This document shows, piece after piece, positions 44,650 to 53,336 of a stretch of DNA of 64,000 nt. The stretch comes from Desulfobacterium sp. (GTDB lineage Bacteria; Desulfobacterota; Desulfobacteria; Desulfobacterales; Desulfobacteraceae). Position numbers and translations under genes: made by a program. The stretch is from positions 1 through 64,000 of the forward strand of contig JAQYWC010000024.1 in the NCBI GenBank assembly GCA_030145245.1, written 5' to 3'. The notes beneath the pieces were generated by a model, which searched no databases, was not told the origin of the DNA, and worked only from the letters and a program-made list of their open reading frames with translations. Positions within the stretch are counted from its first letter, which is position 1. Every line of letters starts with the position of its first letter.

Positions 44650-46410
44650 ATGAAGAAAAAAGATATCTCACGCCGTAGCTTTTTGAAAAAAAGTACCTTG
44701 GCTGTCACTGGAAGCGCCCTGCTGCCCTCCCTCCTGGCATCTAAACAAGCGGTTGCAAAAGATGCAAACAAAAATAAGATGTTCTGCTATCAGTGTGAAC
44801 AGACCATGGGGGGCAGGGGGTGTACCCGGATGGGTGTCTGCGGTAAAACAGCTGAGGTGGCAGCTCTCCAGGATCTTCTTATCCACACCCTTAAAGGGCT
44901 TTCCATTGCTGCAACGGCAGGTCGCAAGGTCAATATCTCAGATGCTGAGGTCAACCGGTTCACCTGCATGGCCATGTTCTCCACCCTGACCAATGTGGAA
45001 TTTGATCCTTACCGGTTTGAAGACCTGCTTTTTCAGTCCGTGGGGCTGAGGGACAAGATGGTACAAAAAGTCAAAGCTGCCGGCGGAACGGTTGATACCG
45101 GTAGTGATGCGGTCACCCTGAAACTGAAACCCTCCCTTGACGGCATGGTTAAACAGGCAAAAGCCTATGGGCTCTTTTCCGACCTTGATGTGGATCCGGA
45201 TATCCGTTCCCTCCAGCATCTGCTTCTTTTCGGTATCAAGGGGATGGCAGCCTATACGGACCATGCAGCCGAACATGACCAGGAAGATGAGGGCAATTAT
45301 GAATATGTCCACAGGGCACTGGCTGCCCTGGAAAACAAAAGCCTGGGTGCCGACGAACTCCTCGGCCTTGTCCTGGAATGCGGAGAGAAAAACCTGAGGG
45401 CCATGGAACTGCTCAGCCTGGGCAACACCGAGGCCTATGGCAACCCGGTTCCAACCCCGGTGCCCCTGGGGGCAAAAAAAGGCAAGGCGATCCTGGTGTC
45501 CGGCCATGACCTCATTGATCTGGAAGCCGTTCTCATTGCAAGCCAGGGCAAGGGGATCACCGTATACACCCATGGTGAGATGCTTCCGGCCCACGGTTAT
45601 CCCAAACTCAAAGAGCGATTTCCCCATTTCTACGGTCATTACGGAAGCGCCTGGCAGAACCAGAGAAAAGAATTTGATAAGTTCCCCGGCGCGATTCTCA
45701 TGACCTCCAACTGTATCCAGAAACCCAAGCAGACCTATAAGCGAAATATCTTCACCACTGGTACCGTGGGTTGGCCCGGCGTCACCCATGTGAGCAAACA
45801 GAACCTGCAACCTCTCATTGACCAGGCCCTTGAACTCCCCGGTTATACCAAGGACCTGCCGGACATGGAAGTGCTGGTGGGATTTGGCCATCACGCAGTA
45901 CTGGGTGTGGCAGACAAGATCGTGGCCGGCGTAAAGGACGGCTCCATCGGTCATTTCTTTCTGGTGGGCGGCTGTGACGGTGTTAAAAAATCCAGAAATT
46001 ATTATACGGAGTTTGTTGAGAAAACACCGGACAACAGTATTGTGCTGACCCTGGCCTGTGGAAAATTTAAATTCTTTAAGCATCAGCTGGGGGATATCAA
46101 CGGCATTCCCAGGCTCTTGGATGTGGGCCAGTGCAATGACTCCCATTCAGCCGTCCAGATTGCCGTGGCCCTGACCAAGGCCTTTGATACGGATGTCAAC
46201 GGCCTGCCGCTGTCATTTATTATCTCCTGGTATGAGCAAAAAGCAGTTGCTGTACTCCTGAGCCTTCTCCATCTGGGCATTAAGGATATCCACCTGGGCC
46301 CCTCTTTGCCGGCCTTTGTCACGCCCAACATCCTGGATGTGCTGGTGAAAAACTACAATCTAACACCCATTGGCACAGCAGAGGGTGATCTGAAAAAAAT
46401 CCTGGGATAA
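44650..46410 (+). CDS. hcp: Tat-exported hybrid-cluster protein (hydroxylamine reductase, class I)
   Basis: A 586-residue protein with an N-terminal twin-arginine signal (RRSFLKKSTLAVTGS..., cleavage near residue 36). The mature part of about 550 residues matches the Desulfovibrio class I hybrid-cluster protein. The Cys pattern C-x2-C-x8-C-x5-C (Cys46, 49, 58, 64) binds the first Fe-S cluster, and NCIQKPK, GGCDGVKKSRNYY and LLDVGQCNDSHSA hold ligands of the hybrid cluster. HCPs reduce NO to N2O or act on hydroxylamine. They are normally cytoplasmic; a Tat leader would place this one in the periplasm, folded with clusters inserted. AAGGAGA lies before the ATG. Ends at a terminator shared with the kinase copy 2. 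Confidence 0.93.
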   Translation: MKKKDISRRSFLKKSTLAVTGSALLPSLLASKQAVAKDANKNKMFCYQCEQTMGGRGCTRMGVCGKTAEVAALQDLLIHTLKGLSIAATAGRKVNISDAEVNRFTCMAMFSTLTNVEFDPYRFEDLLFQSVGLRDKMVQKVKAAGGTVDTGSDAVTLKLKPSLDGMVKQAKAYGLFSDLDVDPDIRSLQHLLLFGIKGMAAYTDHAAEHDQEDEGNYEYVHRALAALENKSLGADELLGLVLECGEKNLRAMELLSLGNTEAYGNPVPTPVPLGAKKGKAILVSGHDLIDLEAVLIASQGKGITVYTHGEMLPAHGYPKLKERFPHFYGHYGSAWQNQRKEFDKFPGAILMTSNCIQKPKQTYKRNIFTTGTVGWPGVTHVSKQNLQPLIDQALELPGYTKDLPDMEVLVGFGHHAVLGVADKIVAGVKDGSIGHFFLVGGCDGVKKSRNYYTEFVEKTPDNSIVLTLACGKFKFFKHQLGDINGIPRLLDVGQCNDSHSAVQIAVALTKAFDTDVNGLPLSFIISWYEQKAVAVLLSLLHLGIKDIHLGPSLPAFVTPNILDVLVKNYNLTPIGTAEGDLKKILG

Positions 46411-46432
46411 CCCAACCCCCGGTGGTTGCATC

Positions 46433-46474
46433 AAAAAAAGATCTCCATGGCCTTTGGGCGGTGGAGATCTTTCT
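46433..46474. terminator. Bidirectional terminator between hcp and kinase copy 2
   Basis: AAAGATCTCC and GGAGATCTTT form a 10-bp stem, with A-run before and T-rich sequence after. Confidence 0.8.
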
Positions 46475-46477
46475 GTC

Positions 46478-48994
46478 TTAAATGGGCAGTCTGATAATGA
46501 ATTTTGTGCCTTTGCCGGGAGTGGATTCAATATCCATTTCACCGCCGTGATCCTCCACAATAATGAAATAGGACAGGGAAAGACCCAGGCCGGTGCCTTT
46601 GTCAATCTCCTTGGTTGTGAAAAAAGGTTCAAAGATGCGCTTGCTGGTCTCTTCATTCATTCCCGGGCCATTGTCCTCAATTTCCATGTGGATCTTGTTT
46701 TTATCGGTTTTCAAACGGAGGATCAGCTTTGGTTTTTTATCGGCCTGTTTATCGTCGACCATGGCTTCCGTGGCGTTTTTAAGAATATTGAAGACGACCT
46801 GCTGAATCTTGCTGCTCTCGCAGGGAACAAGGGGGAGATTAGGTTCATATTCTTTTATGATTTCAAATTGCCTGAAATCATATTTCTTTTTCAGATCATA
46901 ATCATTCTGGGCAAGCTCGATGGTTTTATCCATGATTTCACAGATGTTCTGTTTGTGCCGGGTTGAATCACCTTTTCTTGCAAAACTGAGCATGTTTTCG
47001 ACAATCCTTGCCGCCTGGTGGCCGGCATCGTGGATCGATTGAAGTATTTGAAGAACATTCCTCTTTTCCATGAAATCCTTAATGACCGGTAACGTTGTGC
47101 CGGCTTCCATGGCGGCTTTTTCATCCGCCGGAAAGGTCTGGGAAAACCGGTTAAGGAGCACCTGGGCATTCTGCATCATGCCTGCCAGGGGATTGTTGAT
47201 CTCATGGGCCATGCCAGCGGCAAGCCCTCCGACGGAAAGCATTTTTTCAGACTGAATCATCATCTCCCGGGAACGATTCCTCTCGGTGATGTCGGTTGCG
47301 ATCTCCAGCCTGACCAACCTGCCATCGGTCCATTTGATCGCCTGGTCCCGGCATTCATACCATTTATTCGTAACCGTATTCTTATATTCCCACACATGAA
47401 CTCCGGCTGGGCTTCCCTGGGCATCCAGAAGTTTGTCATTGGTGCAAAAGTCACAGGGGCCGGTCCGGTTGCACTGGAGGGTTCTCCAGCAGAGCTTTCC
47501 GGTGACATCCCCCCAGAGATCCCGTCCGTATTTGTTTATGAATAACAATTCATATGTATCCATATCCGAAATATATACAAGGGAATCAAGGCTATCCATA
47601 ATGATCTGAAAGCGTTCGTTGTTCCTCTGTAGTTCTTTGCGTGTATTTTCAAGTTCTGTAATATCCATGGCGATCCCTCCCAGCAGGGGCGGTTTTCCGG
47701 GAATGTCGATCCTGAATTTTTGAGTGTTATAAAGATGGATTTTGTCGTTTTTACCAGGCACCTCTTCAATAATATTTTTGTACCCTTTTGAAAGGGCTTC
47801 CCTGTCATCCGAAATCATCGCTTCGGCTGTATCCTTTGGGAAAATCTCAAAAATGGATTTCCCTACCCAGCCATCTGCTCCGAGAAGCTCATTCATGTGC
47901 CTGTTGACAAACAGGGTTTTACTGTTTTTATCCTTGATAAATACGATTGCCGGAAGATAATCCATGAACTGGGAAAACAGCTCCTGGCTTTCCCGTAACT
48001 CCTGGTTCCTGACCCATAATTCTTTTGTTTTTCTTTTTACCTGAATTCTTGAGAAGACAAGTCCGGAAATAAAAATAAGCAGTAAAACGATGATGGACTG
48101 CAATACTGCTTTACCCCAGCCCGGGAACACTTCAACGGTTTTTTCAGCTATTTCCGTTTCAAAATATTTTTCAAGCAACTGGTAGTAAACGGAATCATTG
48201 TCATTCTTGAGGCGCTTGATGTGAACGTTGATTCTTTCTACCAGAAGCCGGTTCGTCGGGGAATCTTTAGGAAAGGCAAACTTGAGGTCAATCGGCTGAA
48301 ACATTACCGACGTCTTTTTTACCTCAAATTTATTTTCGTTTTCATCCCCGAATTCTCTGTTTGTTACCCCGGCATCGGCAATGTTTTTTTTCAGGGCTGC
48401 AAAGACGTCAGTATAACTTTCAAGTTCCATGAAAGTGCATTTTAAACCAAATTTGCTGACGATCTCTTTTATTCCGCCGGCCCCCTCGACGTTGACACTT
48501 CCTTTAAGAACGGCAATTTTTTTGTTGTTCAGATCGCTTATCAATCCGATCTCATTGTTCTCTTGATTTACATAGATTCTTGACCAGCTCAAAAGAACCG
48601 GTGCTTCGGAAAAATCATAGAGCTTGCTTCGTTTAACGGTATAGGCGACATCGGGCATTAAATCGATCGTTCTGTTTTTCAACCTGTCCAGGCTTTCACC
48701 CCAGGTGCCCTGGACATACTCTATTCTCCAGTTCTCCCTGTCCGCTATATGGTCGATCAGTTCAGGCCAGAATCCTGAAACCGTTCCAGTGTTGCTTATG
48801 AAAATTTTGGGTTCGTTCTTATATGCCCCGACCTTTACCGTCAAAGGCTCTTTGGCGACGTCGCCTGCCACAGGGGAAGCGTTTGGAAGGAGCAGAAAGA
48901 GCGCTGTAACCAAGAGGACAAGACTGATTTTAAATATCGTATTAATGGGGAACAGATCCTTTATTTCTGAGGGGCTTGCAAAAAAAAACGTCAT
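46478..48994 (-). CDS. Hybrid sensor histidine kinase: periplasmic SBP domain, two PAS, HisKA, HATPase (copy 2)
   Basis: ATG 48994 is preferred (GGAG and AAGG upstream) over longer frames. The 838-residue protein has the same domain order as the kinase at 40725-43253: signal/membrane helix (ISLVLLVTALFLLLP), periplasmic binding domain with VKVGAYKNEPKIFIS, second helix, two PAS domains, the second with GPCDFCTN, HisKA (GMAHEINNPLAGMM) and HATPase (NGPGMNEE, GTGLGLSLSY). The C-terminal kinase core is about 85 percent identical by eye, the periplasmic domain less so, so the copies probably sense different ligands or the same one with different affinity. No partner receiver is nearby. Its promoter is in the 360-bp gap before 49355. 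Confidence 0.88.
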   Translation of the reverse strand: MTFFFASPSEIKDLFPINTIFKISLVLLVTALFLLLPNASPVAGDVAKEPLTVKVGAYKNEPKIFISNTGTVSGFWPELIDHIADRENWRIEYVQGTWGESLDRLKNRTIDLMPDVAYTVKRSKLYDFSEAPVLLSWSRIYVNQENNEIGLISDLNNKKIAVLKGSVNVEGAGGIKEIVSKFGLKCTFMELESYTDVFAALKKNIADAGVTNREFGDENENKFEVKKTSVMFQPIDLKFAFPKDSPTNRLLVERINVHIKRLKNDNDSVYYQLLEKYFETEIAEKTVEVFPGWGKAVLQSIIVLLLIFISGLVFSRIQVKRKTKELWVRNQELRESQELFSQFMDYLPAIVFIKDKNSKTLFVNRHMNELLGADGWVGKSIFEIFPKDTAEAMISDDREALSKGYKNIIEEVPGKNDKIHLYNTQKFRIDIPGKPPLLGGIAMDITELENTRKELQRNNERFQIIMDSLDSLVYISDMDTYELLFINKYGRDLWGDVTGKLCWRTLQCNRTGPCDFCTNDKLLDAQGSPAGVHVWEYKNTVTNKWYECRDQAIKWTDGRLVRLEIATDITERNRSREMMIQSEKMLSVGGLAAGMAHEINNPLAGMMQNAQVLLNRFSQTFPADEKAAMEAGTTLPVIKDFMEKRNVLQILQSIHDAGHQAARIVENMLSFARKGDSTRHKQNICEIMDKTIELAQNDYDLKKKYDFRQFEIIKEYEPNLPLVPCESSKIQQVVFNILKNATEAMVDDKQADKKPKLILRLKTDKNKIHMEIEDNGPGMNEETSKRIFEPFFTTKEIDKGTGLGLSLSYFIIVEDHGGEMDIESTPGKGTKFIIRLPI

Positions 48995-49354
48995 ACCTTG
49001 TGCTCCAGGAACCTGTGTGGTTTTTAAAAGTCCATGGTAGATAGGACGCCGCTTTTTGTCAAGGGGATCGCTTTTATGCCGGAGAAGCATCTGCGGCAGT
49101 CAAGGCTGGTCAGGCTGAAATTTTATCCTGATGGGTTTCTTTTCAGATGCACTTGTTGTAAACTGCGACCTTTTGGATTGTACAGTTGTATAGGCACCGG
49201 CCTAGGCGGAACTGGTTCTTTTGTTTGGAGGAGGATGACCGGTGCATCGTAAAAAAAAATAGAATATTTATGGGGCAATATCCTCAGATTAAAATAGATA
49301 TCCGGCTGTTTGAAACTATCTCTTTCGGCCAGCAAAACAATGAAAAAGGTTATT
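48995..49354. other. Divergent promoter region
   Basis: About 360 bp between the kinase (minus) and the DUF4037-DUF4125 gene (plus), with no convincing gene. It holds AT-rich sequence and must provide promoters in both directions. Confidence 0.35.
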
Positions 49355-50908
49355 ATGAACGGACTGACTCTTAGTGAATCATATTACAATGGATGCGGAA
49401 AAGAGGTTTTCGAAAGTATATTTAAAGGTCTGATGGAGCGGGTTGCGATTGGTCTCGCAGGTCCCGGTTCCGAGTGTTTTGGATTTGATGATGAATACTC
49501 ACGTGATCATGATTGGGGCCCCTCCTTTTGCCTATGGGTCTCCCTGGATGACTTTCAACGCTATGGGAAGGAACTTCAGGCTTGCTATGATGCGCTTCCA
49601 AAAGAGTTTGCAGGCTTTGGGCCGCGTGTGGTGAGCCCGGGAGAACAGGATCGTGTCGGTGCCATGGCGATCAGCGATTTTTATGGTCGTTATACAGGTT
49701 TAAATACAGCGCCGAACTCCATAAAGGACTGGAACATTCCATCCGAGAATTTAGCTCTTTGTACCAACGGTAAGGTTTTTTCCGACCCCCTGGGGGAATT
49801 TTCCCAATGGCGAGCGACCCTTCTTAATTTTTATCCCGAAGACCTCAGGCTGAAGAAAATAGCGGACTGCTGCATGCATGCAGGGCAAGCCGGGCAATAC
49901 AATTGGCAGCGGGGTATTTTAAGAAACGACCCGTATGTCACAAACACAGCCAATGTGAAATTTTGTACAGAGATCATGCGGCTGATTTATCTTTTGAACA
50001 AAACCTATGCTCCTTTTTATAAGTGGCTCCTAAAAGGAGTTGCGCAGTTACCGATCCTGGGAGCAGAAATTGCCCCCCTGATTGAAAAGGTCCTGACCGG
50101 ACAAGGTGAAACTACTTCCGGGGGGGGCGGCTGGAAACAACAGCAGGACACCATGGAACTTATTTCTCAAAAAGTTATATCTAAACTTCAGGACCTTGGG
50201 CTTACCGATCAAAAGGTTCCCTTTTTAACGGATCACGCTCCATCTGTCCTGGGCCGGATCAAGGATAAGGAATTAAAAAACAACCTGTGGGGAGTAAAAA
50301 AGAATCTGTCCGGTAAGAAAGAAACCATAAAAAAGATATTGGAAGGCGAGTGGGAAATGTTTTCCACCGTCAACGCCAAGGCAGATCCAGATCCCTCAAC
50401 CCAGGGTTGCCCCACCTGCCGGGATTTTCCCGAGGAATTCAAGATTCACAGGACCGCACAGCTCATGGCGTGGTCAGAGGAGACCCTGGTCAGTTACTTA
50501 GATGATATCAATGAAGCGCGGAATCTCAGGCGAAACCTTATGACGTATAAGTATGCCAGGATGGATAACCTGATTCCCAGTGAAAATAACAGCCCCTATA
50601 TTGATAAGATTGCGAAAGCACAACTTCAGTGGCAAAAAGAGTTCATCGATAAATACCCCAGGATCATGTCCGGAGGGCGAGCACTATCCGGGGGAGAACC
50701 CGGCACCGACTGGGCCTCTTTTGAAACCTATCTGCGTTGTGAATTAGAAAGCTATTCTGAAAAAACACTTCGATCCCTGTTCCAGGACACGGAAAATCTC
50801 AGGGTTTCGGGAAAGAGCATGCCCGAAGAGATCTATAAAATACTTGTGCAGCAAAAAGGGTATAAGAGTTTGGAGGAAGCGGAAAAAAAGCAAACCAGGC
50901 TTCACTGA
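49355..50908 (+). CDS. DUF4037-DUF4125 nucleotidyltransferase-like protein
   Basis: ATG 49355 has AAAAAGG six bases upstream and gives a 517-residue protein. The first half is DUF4037, a nucleotidyltransferase-superfamily domain with GPGSECFGFDDEYSRDHDWG (Gly-Ser and an Asp-x-Asp pair at the expected position). The second half from about 370 matches DUF4125: NLMTYKYARMDN, NSPYIDKIAKAQLQWQKEF, and SFETYLRCELESYSEKTLRSLF. The reaction and substrate are unknown; related proteins are found in diverse anaerobes. A Cys pair CPTC near residue 351 is noted. The function cannot be predicted from neighbours. Confidence 0.75.
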   Translation: MNGLTLSESYYNGCGKEVFESIFKGLMERVAIGLAGPGSECFGFDDEYSRDHDWGPSFCLWVSLDDFQRYGKELQACYDALPKEFAGFGPRVVSPGEQDRVGAMAISDFYGRYTGLNTAPNSIKDWNIPSENLALCTNGKVFSDPLGEFSQWRATLLNFYPEDLRLKKIADCCMHAGQAGQYNWQRGILRNDPYVTNTANVKFCTEIMRLIYLLNKTYAPFYKWLLKGVAQLPILGAEIAPLIEKVLTGQGETTSGGGGWKQQQDTMELISQKVISKLQDLGLTDQKVPFLTDHAPSVLGRIKDKELKNNLWGVKKNLSGKKETIKKILEGEWEMFSTVNAKADPDPSTQGCPTCRDFPEEFKIHRTAQLMAWSEETLVSYLDDINEARNLRRNLMTYKYARMDNLIPSENNSPYIDKIAKAQLQWQKEFIDKYPRIMSGGRALSGGEPGTDWASFETYLRCELESYSEKTLRSLFQDTENLRVSGKSMPEEIYKILVQQKGYKSLEEAEKKQTRLH

Positions 50909-50942
50909 TCGGATCCTTCACGTTTATTCCTAAAATTGAGGA

Positions 50943-50983
50943 GTTCCCGCTGACCACTGTTATTAAGCAATGGCAGCGGGAAC
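50943..50983. repeat. Strong inverted repeat between genes
   Basis: GTTCCCGCTG and CAGCGGGAAC, a perfect 10-bp stem with a 21-base loop that can form an inner CCAxTG/CAxTGG stem. No T-run follows, so it may be a weak terminator or part of a repeat family rather than an operator. Confidence 0.5.
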
Positions 50984-51002
50984 AAGTTGATTCTTAATCT
51001 CG

Positions 51003-51494
51003 ATGATTCAGTTTTTAAACCGGCCTTTCTCTCCCGCCATTCCAATACTCTATTGGTTGTTCTATAACCACCTGCCGCCGATGATACAGGACGGTGTCTT
51101 TGAGGGAGCTGCTCCGGCATTTCTTGCGGTTAACAGCCGTTTGATCGCCTTTGGGGGCGAAATCCCGGCTGTTCTGGTGATGCTGTTTGCCTTAAACAGC
51201 TTGAAATCGCTCTTTTTCCTCTATGAGAAGGGTATTTATTTTGAGGCAGGAAACGTAAAGCAGTTCAAACTGCTGGGGAAGTTTGCGTTATGGGCGGTGC
51301 TCACAGACGTTGTCAACGAAACGGTTCTGATACTGGCAAAGACAATAAACAACCCGCCGGGCGAGAAGATCCTGGCAATCAGTATAGGTAGTGACCATGT
51401 CAAACTGATGGTGGTGGCCTGTATCATTATGCTCATCAGTATGGTGATGGATGAGGGGCGTAAAATTAAAGATGAAAATCAGCTGACGGTGTAA
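51003..51494 (+). CDS. DUF2975 membrane protein
   Basis: A 163-residue membrane protein with about four helices and the DUF2975 pattern: AVNSRLIAFGGEIPAVLVMLFALNSLKSLFFLYEKGIYFEAGNVKQF. In many bacteria DUF2975 genes are followed by a YozG-type XRE regulator, and that holds here, although the regulator is broken. Its function is unknown; the pair is often linked to stress or cell-surface conditions. The start is a plain ATG with no strong ribosome-binding site. Confidence 0.75.
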   Translation: MIQFLNRPFSPAIPILYWLFYNHLPPMIQDGVFEGAAPAFLAVNSRLIAFGGEIPAVLVMLFALNSLKSLFFLYEKGIYFEAGNVKQFKLLGKFALWAVLTDVVNETVLILAKTINNPPGEKILAISIGSDHVKLMVVACIIMLISMVMDEGRKIKDENQLTV

Positions 51495-51497
51495 ACG

Positions 51498-51785
51498 ATG
51501 ACCATAATTGTCAATCTGGATGTGATGTTAGCAAAACGCAAGTTGAAGTCCAAACAACTGGCTGAGATGATCGGTATCACCTAGCAGAATCTGTCCGTAC
51601 TGAAATCAGGGCGGGCCAAGGCGATCCGGTTTACCACCCTGGACGCGATCTGCAACGCATTGGACTGCCAGCCGGGGGATATACTGGAATTTGCCGATGA
51701 AAAGGAGAAAAGGGGAGCTGTGATCGTTTTTATCGATTGCAGATATCAAATTATTTCGTTGGACGCAAAAATATTAATCCGTTAG
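51498..51785 (+). pseudogene. XRE (YozG-like) regulator interrupted by an in-frame TAG
   Basis: From the ATG at 51498 the frame reads MTIIVNLDVMLAKRKLKSKQ, LAEMIGIT, then TAG (51582-51584), and QNLSVLKSGRAKAIRFTTLD, AICNALDCQPGDILEFADEK. Both sides belong to one short XRE helix-turn-helix protein of about 70-90 residues. The stop most likely replaced a GAG codon in the ITEQNLS motif. It follows DUF2975 by 3 bp, its usual partner. A pyrrolysine readthrough is conceivable in this lineage but nothing here supports it. Confidence 0.8.
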
Positions 51786-51889
51786 CTTGCCATAAACGGG
51801 TTTCCATTTGGGGTGCAGATTCAAGGACTGCCGGATGAAAACGATGCCCGTAAAACCGTGAAGGGCCACGCCTTACAAAAGGAGTGAAA

Positions 51890-53119
51890 ATGGATAATAT
51901 GGAAAAAAGCTATTCCCGCCGGGAGTTTATCAGAACCGCAGGTGCTGCAGGGGCTGGATCGTTGTTCACAGCTGCGGTGGCGAATGCCGGTACATGGTCT
52001 GCATCTGCACAAGGGGGATCTTCTTATCCCAGGGTTCGCACCCGCGTCTTTGGAAATACCGGGGTAAAGGTATCAATGCTCGGTCTTGGCGGCTATTTTG
52101 ATACGGCCATGAATATCTCCCTCATTGAGCAGGCTGCAAAACTTGGGATTAACTTCTGGGAAACAACCAACAAGTTTGGGGGCAAGGGATACGGTCTCTA
52201 TTTTAAAAAACATCCCGGGTCGAGGGAAAAGGTTTTCCTCTTGTCAAAAACCAAGTCAAAGGACCCTGCAACCATGGTCCGTGACCTGGATAAAACCCTT
52301 GAGAACATCGGCACATCCTATATTGATCTCTTTGTCATCCATGCCGTGGACCGGATCGAGAGCCTGGATGACAGGATACGGAAGGTTGCCGAGCGCCTGA
52401 AGGGTGAGGGAAAGATACGCTATTTCGGGTTTACCACCCATTCCAACATGGAGCAGTGCCTTGCTGGGGCGGCGAAACTTGGCTGGATTGACGGCATAGT
52501 CACCACGTACAACTACCGGCTCATGCACAGGAAAGAGATGCAACAGGCGGTCAAGAGCTGCGCAAAGGCCGGCATCGGGCTTGTGGCAATCAAATCCCAG
52601 GCAGCCATGGCCCATCCCACGGCAACCATCGGGGTGGAGACTGAGACCTCGCTCGCGTTTGCCCACCGGTTCATGGCAAAGGGGTTTACCCTGCACCAGG
52701 CAAAACTCAAGGCGATCTGGGAGAATCCCCTGATCTCAAGCACATTTTCCATGATGCCCAACACCACCATTCTCATGGCTAATGCTGCGGCAGCCATGGA
52801 CAGGGCAGCCCTTACTTCCCGGGACATGGAGCTGCTGAAAAACTATGCCAACGAGACCCTGTCCTGTTATTGTGCCGGGTGTGCGAGGATCTGTGAATCG
52901 GTTGCCCCCAACCAGATCCCCATTGCCAAGGTGATGCGATGCCTCATGTATTATCATGCCTACAACGATCACGAAAAGGCCCGGTCATGCTATCACAGGC
53001 TGCCCATGGCGATCCGGCAGGAGATTGCCACGGCCGATTATTCCATTGCGGAACGCCGGTGTCCCAACAGGCTTGCCATAGGTGAACTCCTGAGAAGGGC
53101 GTCCAGAGAGCTTGCCTGA
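51890..53119 (+). CDS. Tat-exported aldo/keto-reductase-like protein with lost catalytic and Fe-S residues
   Basis: ATG 51890 has AAGGAG five bases upstream. The 409-residue protein starts with a twin-arginine signal (SYSRREFIRTAG...AGSLFTAAVANA). The rest follows the AKR barrel: TRVFGNTGVKVSMLGLGGY, VFLLSKTK (Lys) and YIDLFVIHAVDR (His). The usual D-T-x-x-Y-G motif is ETTNKFG, so the catalytic Asp is Glu and Tyr is Phe. The C-terminal ferredoxin-like part has CYCAGCARIC but the second Cys-rich motif is reduced to a single Cys in RRCPNRLAI. It may still bind a cofactor, or act in maturation or binding. It should be in the periplasm. Confidence 0.82.
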   Translation: MDNMEKSYSRREFIRTAGAAGAGSLFTAAVANAGTWSASAQGGSSYPRVRTRVFGNTGVKVSMLGLGGYFDTAMNISLIEQAAKLGINFWETTNKFGGKGYGLYFKKHPGSREKVFLLSKTKSKDPATMVRDLDKTLENIGTSYIDLFVIHAVDRIESLDDRIRKVAERLKGEGKIRYFGFTTHSNMEQCLAGAAKLGWIDGIVTTYNYRLMHRKEMQQAVKSCAKAGIGLVAIKSQAAMAHPTATIGVETETSLAFAHRFMAKGFTLHQAKLKAIWENPLISSTFSMMPNTTILMANAAAAMDRAALTSRDMELLKNYANETLSCYCAGCARICESVAPNQIPIAKVMRCLMYYHAYNDHEKARSCYHRLPMAIRQEIATADYSIAERRCPNRLAIGELLRRASRELA

Positions 53120-53199
53120 TCATGGGATATCATAGATATTGCTGAATGCAATAAAAGACAACTACGATAAAGGTGAATAAGCAGGATTATTCGGGCATT

Positions 53200-53221
53200 A
53201 AAGTTTCCGATCGGGGACTTT
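53200..53221. promoter_or_regulatory. HipB operator 1
   Basis: Imperfect palindrome AAAGT-N12-ACTTT with centre CCGATCGGGG; first of three in the hipBA promoter. Confidence 0.7.
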
Positions 53222-53249
53222 TTGTTGTGCTGATGGTCAGAAATGGTAA

Positions 53250-53271
53250 AAAGTCCTTGATCGGTTACTTT
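53250..53271. promoter_or_regulatory. HipB operator 2
   Basis: AAAGT-N12-ACTTT with centre CTTGATCGGT, exactly 50 bp downstream of operator 1. Confidence 0.7.
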
Positions 53272-53299
53272 CTGTTGTAATGGTATTTAAAAAATGATA

Positions 53300-53321
53300 A
53301 AAGTCCCTTAACGGTAACTTT
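53300..53321. promoter_or_regulatory. HipB operator 3
   Basis: AAAGT-N12-ACTTT with centre CCTTAACGGT, exactly 50 bp after operator 2 and just before the hipB ribosome-binding site, so binding here would block transcription. Confidence 0.7.
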
Positions 53322-53336
53322 TTATAGGGGGTTGAA

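Noticed and set aside
44938-46146. Minus-strand frame of 402 codons inside hcp
   Set aside because: Antisense to an unambiguous hcp gene; no start signals.
51582-51584. Pyrrolysine codon in the XRE gene
   Set aside because: No pyl genes or a pyrrolysine-bearing protein family in the window; a nonsense mutation is simpler.
51786-51889. Possible fragment of a gene ending in QKE before the aldo/keto-reductase-like gene
   Set aside because: About 30 codons with no recognisable family; too short to support.
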